This document shows, piece by piece, positions 57,900 to 64,000 of a DNA stretch of 64,000 nucleotides. The stretch spans positions 16,866,001 through 16,930,000 of the forward strand of contig NC_079884.1 in assembly GCF_029227915.1 (NCBI RefSeq), given 5' to 3'. The notes beneath the pieces are model-generated. The model saw only the letters and a program-made list of their open reading frames with translations. It did no database searches and was not told the DNA's origin. The first letter of the stretch is position 1. Each line of letters begins with the position of its first letter. This DNA comes from Hydractinia symbiolongicarpus (lineage: Eukaryota; Cnidaria; Hydrozoa; Anthoathecata; Hydractiniidae). Position numbers and translations under genes: made by a program.

Positions 57900-60770
57900 A
57901 GACGAGGCATTTGCTCCAAGATACAAAGTTATCCGTGACTACAGAAAATTCAATTTGAGAGAATTCGTCAATGACTTTAGCTATCTTCCTCTGAATGTTG
58001 TGTAGCTCTTGCAGATCCACGCGAACAGCTTGAATTATTTAACAAGATAATCTCGGATTGTATCGAAAATCATGCTCCACTCACAAAATTCAAAATGTCA
58101 AGACCTCCAGCGTCGTGGATGAAAGATCTTTAAATTAATGCTCTACAACAGGAGAGAAACCGATTTCGCAAAGCAGCCCATACAACACAGCTTTCAACAG
58201 ACTGGACACTCTTTCGTAATGTTCGAAACAAACTTAAGAAGTGTATTAATGAAACCAAACGCTCATTTTACCGAAAAGCTTTATCATCAAAAAGACCAAA
58301 AAGAAGTTTGGAAAGTAATAAACCGAATGCTGCATCCAAACAAATTAAGCACGATCCTGAAACCCTGAACAACCACTTTAATACTGTTGCGGAAAAACTA
58401 ACGAATAGAAATTCTCTAACAAGTACTGAACTACATAGTCTAGTAAAAACATTTACAGACAATTCACCAGGGTTCACGATTAAACCAACCACCTACAACG
58501 TCGTAAAAACTGCCCCAAACAAAATAAGGGAAGATGATAACATACCAATTAACCTCTTGAAACCAGTGAGTGATTACATTATCTCTCCACTCTGCCATAC
58601 AATCAACGGTTTCATCAGCGAGGGTACGTTTCCAACAGAGTGGAAAATAGCAAGGATCAGTCCCATACCGAAGGTCAAATCTCCATCCGAAGCAGTAGAT
58701 TACCGACCAATATCTGTCTTGTCAATCCTATCAAAGGTATACAAAAGAGTCATATTACACCAGTTGTTGGAAGATACTGAAACATTATACAAAAATACAC
58801 AGCATGGTTTTCGAAAGTCCAGATCAACGGTTAATAGTCTTGTTAAGCTAAGGGAAGCGATGAGTAGAGGGGAGGTAACAGTAGCTGTCTTTGCCTTCTA
58901 CTCTAAAGCGTTTGACATCATCGACTACGTGACTCTACTGCGAAAGCTTGAAAATCTAAATTTTGCCAAAGACTTCCTTCACTGGTTAACAGAATGCATT
59001 GCCGATTGCAAGGACTTTGTACAGATTGACGATAACTCATCTAGCATGCGAAATACTGGTTTCGGTGTTCCTCAAGGATCAATACTTGGGCCAGTAATCT
59101 TCAACCTTTACGTCATCGACCTCCCTAACCATCTGAACGTATCCTGATCACTCCAATACGCCGATGATACGACGGTGTATACCCACTGCAAAGCCACACA
59201 AGTAGCAGAAAAGACTGGCGAGCTCGTGACAGATTTACAAAACCTTATATCGTGTTCAACAAATTCCAACCTTGTTTTTAACAATAAAAAAATGTTATTT
59301 AGCACCAGGCAACTTTCACGAACCCAAAACATCAAAAACGCTGATACAAGGCTTGCGTACAATGGTCATCTCCTGGAATCATCAGAGGAGCTCAGAGTCC
59401 TTGGTGTGACCTCTAACCAACATCTAGACTGGAAATTGCATATCAACTCTGTCGTAAAAACTGCTTCAGTACACTCAAATCATTGAAGCTCATAAAGCGA
59501 CTGCTACCATTTTCTTTAACGCTATTCAGGTTTGGGGGGCGGGGGGAATGCCCTACCCTTCCGTTTTTGACTTGTCACTTTCGTTTGCCTGCCTTATTTT
59601 ACTTGAAATTTTTAGTAGCTGAATTTCTATCTATATATCCAAAAATTAAACATGAAAATTGTTTTTAGAATATTAAGCGCATTTTACGATATGTGATCAA
59701 TATATTAGACTTTTAGATATTTTATTGTGTAGTGTTTACGTCCCTATTACGCCCTCATATATTATTTTGCGTCATGTGGGCGTAAATAAGCCCGTATTTT
59801 GGGGTAAATCACTTTTTCATTCTTCTTTCACTTTTTCTTATTCTATAAATATTAGGGTTTCTTGCATTTATCCAAGCTGTAATTTCTCTAAATATGGACG
59901 CTTTTTAGGTGTGTAAATCTCTAACCAAACTTTTTTTCTTATGTTTTACAAATGTTAGGGTCATTTCAGCGCCTCAACGAAACAATAGTGAGACCTGTAA
60001 TAAAAACAAAAGACTAAAAACCCAATTTCGGCTCAGAAGAAAAAAAATTATGCAATTTGATCTTTAAGGGCATATTTGCATATTATATATTTCAAAAATT
60101 AGAAACCAGCAATTTTCCAAATTTTGCTGACGTCAGCAATTTATCACGTGGCCAAAAGTAAAAATTTTTCCACCATTTGAATTATTTTATATCAGTAAAT
60201 ATTTGTTCCAAATATTTGTCAAGATAAGCAAGTAGATCTGAAAATATAGGATAGGGCATTTTTGCCCCACCCCCCCCCCCCCCAACCTTTGACCGAGTCA
60301 CTCAGACCCCAACCTGAATAGGGTTAAAAAAACATCTTGTAAACGCATTTGTATTGTCTAAGCTGGACTATGGCAACTCGGTGTACATCGGCACGACTTC
60401 AGCGTACTTATTTAAAAGGCTTCAAAAGGTCCAAAATGCAGCGGCTGGCCGTTATAAAACTGTCCTGGCTGCCAGTGCTTGAGCGATACAAGTATGCAAT
60501 AGCTGTGCTTACTTTCAAAGCTTTACATGAATTTGTTTCCGACAACATGCAACTCAAACGAAAGATCAGTCAACTAAACCTTCAAACTAACACCAACAAC
60601 AAAGGAACAATGATCGATTGTCATGACAGCGTTATGATATTCCAAGCAGAAGCATAGACTGTCTTTAACGATTTACCAAAGGGCATAAGGGATTGCAATG
60701 AACTTAATGAATTCAAAAACAAACTAAAAAATACTTAGTTGACAAAGCCTTAGCACGGGCAATGATATAA
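57900..60770 (+). pseudogene. LINE (jockey/CR1-like) ORF2, interrupted by a MITE
   Basis: Decayed upstream part (SWMKDL at about 58120, RFRKAAHTTQ) then a good RT: ARISPIPKVKSPSEAVDYRP, VLSILSKVYKRVI, HGFRKSRSTVNSLVKL, FYSKAFDIIDYVTLL, GFGVPQGSILGPVIFN and the catalytic QYADDTTVYTH near 59160. The C-terminal part is split at 59516 by an 804-bp insertion and resumes at 60324 with LVNAFVLSKLDYGNSVYIG and later FNDLPKGIRDCNELNEFKNK. Stops and frame changes at about 58370, 59145, 59485 and 60480. The palm and thumb motif set is that of endonuclease-bearing LINEs; the endonuclease itself is too decayed to identify. Confidence 0.75.
59520..60323. mobile_element. 804-bp non-autonomous element flanked by TTAA (piggyBac-like MITE)
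   Basis: The ends are CGCTATTCAGGTTTGGGG and the complement of CCCTATTCAGGTTGGGG. Both sides are flanked by TTAA (59516-59519 and 60324-60327). Removing the insert with one TTAA gives continuous LINE coding sequence. It contains G- and C-runs (59525-59545, 60270-60285) and a TGACGTCA-containing stretch near 60130, but no gene. Confidence 0.75.
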
Positions 60771-60779
60771 ATTTTTTAA

Positions 60780-61280
60780 GTTATAACAGTCTCCCATAGC
60801 TCAAATTTTTGATGTTGTTGTTGTTGTGTGTGTATAATTGGTCCACAAGTGCTACCAATTCCTGTTCTTTCAATTTACGTGCCTATGATCCTATTTTAAT
60901 CAACATGTCAATCTTCTTAATCTAACTAGATTTTGTTTCGTATACTCAAGTTTTAATGCTTAATTGTATTCATTTATTTATTTATTAAGTATTTTATTCG
61001 TGTCTGTGTGTTTAAGTGGTCTACAAGTGCTACCAATTCCTGTTCGTTTATTTACGCGCCTATGATGTTATCCTAATTCTTACCAGTGTCTTTAATTAAC
61101 AGATTTACTTCCGCATAATAGAGCAATTAATGTTTTATTTTCGTTCTTTGTGTTTCAAGGATTATTTACTTTACACTATTTCATATATATAAATATACTT
61201 ACGCATTTCAAGATGAAGAATCACGTAATTTATGGATATGCTTGAAATAAATCGGTTATTATTATAATTATTATTATGTG
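60780..61280 (+). repeat. LINE 3' UTR with an internal direct repeat
   Basis: GGTCYACAAGTGCTACCAATTCCTGTTC-like sequence occurs at about 60840 and again at about 61018 (spacing about 179), each followed by TTTACGYGCCTATGAT. The element ends with an (ATT)n tail at about 61258-61277. Confidence 0.65.
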
Positions 61281-61640
61281 TAACATTAAATTTGCTTAGG
61301 TCAGTCATTTTTTACCGCGCTGGAAACTATGGATGGGTAAGTTTCCCAAACCTGGGTCTCCGAATCTGTTTTGGAATGGACGGGTTTATGACGTCATCAA
61401 AAAAATCTATAAACCACAATATTTCCGTAACCGTTTGTCATAAGTACATGATCCTCCTATACATTTTCTTGACCAGCGTTTCAAGCTCTATACAATAAAG
61501 GCAACGTAAATACACATTTAAAAACTTTTTTTCTAGTTTTGGTAAGGATTTGCTGACGTCAGCAAAATTTCTAAACCTGTATATCTTCTTAACCGTTTGT
61601 CAATAGCACATGATACTGTACAATTTTCTGATCAGCGTTT
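61281..61640 (-). repeat. TGACGTCA-type interspersed repeat, inverted copies
   Basis: TGACGTCATCA, AACCGTTTGTCATAAGTACATGATCC and CTATACATTTTCTTGACCAGCGTTT at 61389-61480, and a second unit to 61640, are the reverse complement of the repeat at 43660-43930. Confidence 0.6.
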
Positions 61641-64000
61641 TAATCTCTGCACATTTTTTCCGCCAAATTTTTTTATATGCACTGCTCACGTCAGTAAAAC
61701 ACCTATTTTTCTTTCTACCGTAATGCTACCGTAACCCCTCCTTTTCAGTCATTTTTTAAATAAACACCCCTCTCGAATAGACGCTCCCCTCGAAAAGACT
61801 CCCCTCCCTCATAAGGGGAGTTTATGCGAGACAATAGTAAAAGTATAATTACTTACTTACTTTTTCCTAAACCTTAGGTTTAAGGTTGGAAATTCAGCTT
61901 TTCGCTTTTGAAGTTCATTCTCTAAAACATGTGAATCTATATATTAGTACGCCTTGTGTGTGTGTGCGCACGGTGAGGCACACAAATCACGGGTCACTTT
62001 CTTACGACATGGCGTTACACTAAAATTTACCAAGTTAAAGGAACCCCAACTAGGGGGTTACTATTTAAATATTTAATTCTCTTTTGTTATTACTTTAAAA
62101 AATAAAATAAATAAAAATAAATAAATAAATAAATAAAATATTTTATTAAAGCTAATTTTTATTTTATTTTTAAGTGTCTTTATTTGTTTTTTTGTTTTAA
62201 AAGCCCCGTTGGTCGTTATAGATAGAATGATTTAATTTCACCCCCGGTTTACCATGTGCGCGCCGTATCACACGGAAACAAAGTTTATCAACTGAAAAAT
62301 GAAAACCGAAGCGAAGAAGGTTTTCTCTTTTTCAAAGTAATCCTGAAAAAAGTTATTTCAAACAATGTTTACTCATCATGAGGTTAGATTAAAGCTTATT
62401 TGTTTCTTCTATCATTTTTGTGTTCTGGGACCGAGGTTGGTTTCTTTTTTAAAAAAACTATCGAATTCGAATGATAATTCAAATCTAAAATGTAAATAAC
62501 AAAACTGTTGTTGTAGAGCTTGTACTTTTAATTTCTTTTTGTACAATAAAGGCAACTTAATATATCCTAGGCTGTAATTAGTAATTAATGCTTGGTTAAA
62601 GGTAATTTCATTTTATATTTAAATATTTAAAATTGTGTAGCTGCTTTGTGAATTATAAAGATATTGGCATTGGATTTTAAACTTGGATTATACTTACTTT
62701 AGTGAGAAATTTTTGATTTTGGAAATACCTTACTGGATTTGGATTTGGACTTGAACTTTGTTTTTGGAGTTGTAAAGAAATGTTTAGATTGTAATATTTG
62801 TGAAGATCTAGAGAGTTATAATCCATTGTCAAAATACTTGTCAAAACTCTACAATGTTATCTATTCCTAAAGTGAAACTTAAGCTCGCAAAATAATCTGG
62901 CTTTTTCTCTATAATGGGTGTAAAAATTTTCAATACACTGCCCATAGAGATACGGTGAGCAGATTCAGTCGCAGATTTTAGGAATAGAGTCAGTAGTCAT
63001 TTTAATTGCAAAAAAATTTTATTATTTTGATATTTTTATAATTTTGTTTTTCGGTGATAATTAAACTAATCTGTATGTATGTTTGTCCCTTGATTCGTCT
63101 TAAACACTCCTATCTTTGAGTCTTTCAAGAGTGGTATTAGAAAGAATACCTGTCTCTCTTCCCTGCTTTTGCTATTGCCCTATAATTTTTTTGTACGCTT
63201 CCCTTATTGAAAAATATGAAAAAGGGAAAAATGATGAGTTTAGTTTACTAGACTAAAGTGGTATTCGATTTTTTGTTTTTCTGTGTTATTTCTTTCAGTC
63301 ACAATGTATATTTTACATGATTTTTTGTTATATTTTGTTATATATGTCTTTATCGGTTTCTTTATCAGGACACGCAATTATAGCAGTAATTTATTACTAA
63401 AGTGTAAATCTTTATGATGAATAAATAAATTACTCTGTGAAGCTTGTTTGAATTATTGGCATAATAAGTTCCATTGCAGAAAAAGCTCTGGCGATTAACT
63501 CGACTATTACTCAGTCCACAAGAAGTCAGTCAGCTGCCTCACACTAAGTTCTAAAAAATCCTCATACGTTGTAAGAGGCATAATTCGATCGTAAAAATAT
63601 GTTTAAATTTGAATAAATATCCACTTTAGCGTTAAATAATAATAAAACACACTCAGTATCCCTACGTCCTACACGTGTATTTAATTGCTATTTATAATTC
63701 ATTAATAAATCAAAGCAATACGCTTAAATAAATGTTACTTAGATAGAAAACATTACGAAGACCTAAACACGCTAAGAGTGTATACAAAACTCGTTTCTTT
63801 TTGTGTGTTTTAAGAGAGTTTTCTACTACGGCATATAGGGTTCAAAGTTCAACTTGCACTACCGGCTTCGAAAATCCATAATGGCGCATAATCTCCGAAA
63901 TGGTCTATAACTTTGGTAAAAAAGTAAAGTTATTGACTTGAAACTTGTTATGGAGTACTTTTAGGCCAATCCGATAAAAGATAATTTTACATGAGGCATA
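61641..64000. other. AT-rich stretch without a gene; LINE-tail remnant at 62913-63030
   Basis: Mostly non-coding, with AAATAAAT runs at 62096-62160 and near 63420. At 62913-63030 (plus) a short frame reads VKIFNTLPIEIR, a stop, then ADSVADFRNRVSSHFN, the C-terminal signature of a CR1-like LINE. No other feature is supported. Confidence 0.5.

Overview
The window looks like repeat-rich nuclear DNA of an invertebrate animal, most likely a cnidarian. That is inferred from AT-rich spacers, spliceosomal-type introns, and the mixture of DIRS-like, BEL/Pao, R2-like, Helentron, Harbinger, MULE and Polinton-like elements. I see no convincing single-copy host gene; nearly every coding stretch belongs to a mobile or virus-derived element, and most are broken.

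Layout: (1) 1-2691, DIRS-like retrotransposon on the minus strand (Gag-like protein, RT/RNase H running off the left edge). (2) 2986-3590, five ~129-bp tandem repeats. (3) 3630-13488, Polinton-like virus copy 1: ankyrin-like protein, putative ssDNA-binding protein, SAP-like protein, capsid-type genes, integrase with an internal deletion, BRO protein, 3' half of the packaging ATPase. (4) 14037-17582, an integrase-core transposase with an N-terminal zinc ribbon, then a perfect-looking 796-bp inverted repeat flanking a ~970-bp fragment that holds a second copy of the Polinton-like terminal module and the start of a polymerase-associated gene. (5) 17223-~22980, BEL/Pao pol polyprotein fused in frame to the zinc-ribbon cassette, then a probable 3' LTR. 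(6) 22985-23910, zinc-ribbon/HECT pseudogene cut by that LTR. (7) 24300-28830, gene-free AT-rich DNA with a MITE and diverged tandem repeats. (8) 28832-32628, MULE-like transposon. (9) 32840-43420, Polinton-like copy 2, syntenic with copy 1 but inverted, carrying a SINE and a LINE-tail insertion. (10) 43660-45240, short repeats and a broken PIF/Harbinger transposase. (11) 45560-51132, Helentron (Rep, Pif1 helicase, endonuclease). (12) 51364-57750, nested R2-like elements. (13) 57770-61280, a LINE interrupted by an 804-bp TTAA-flanked MITE. (14) 61280-64000, no gene apart from a LINE tail.

The most distinctive system is the pair of Polinton-like elements. Their genes form divergent and convergent pairs. 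Almost every start codon has AATAAA within a few bases upstream, and about a dozen gene ends carry a short perfect or near-perfect hairpin, often of the form TTTTGTGN...NCACAAAA. Together these look like a virus-style transcription grammar (late-type promoter at the ATG, hairpin 3' end). The copies have complementary lesions: copy 1 lost the integrase catalytic core and the ATPase Walker A region but keeps intact MCP-type and coiled-coil genes; copy 2 keeps integrase motifs and Walker A but has broken capsid genes. A second theme is shuffling of a promoter-plus-zinc-ribbon cassette onto three unrelated downstream ORFs. Names for virus-derived proteins rest on motif recognition, synteny and memory of families, not on database searches.
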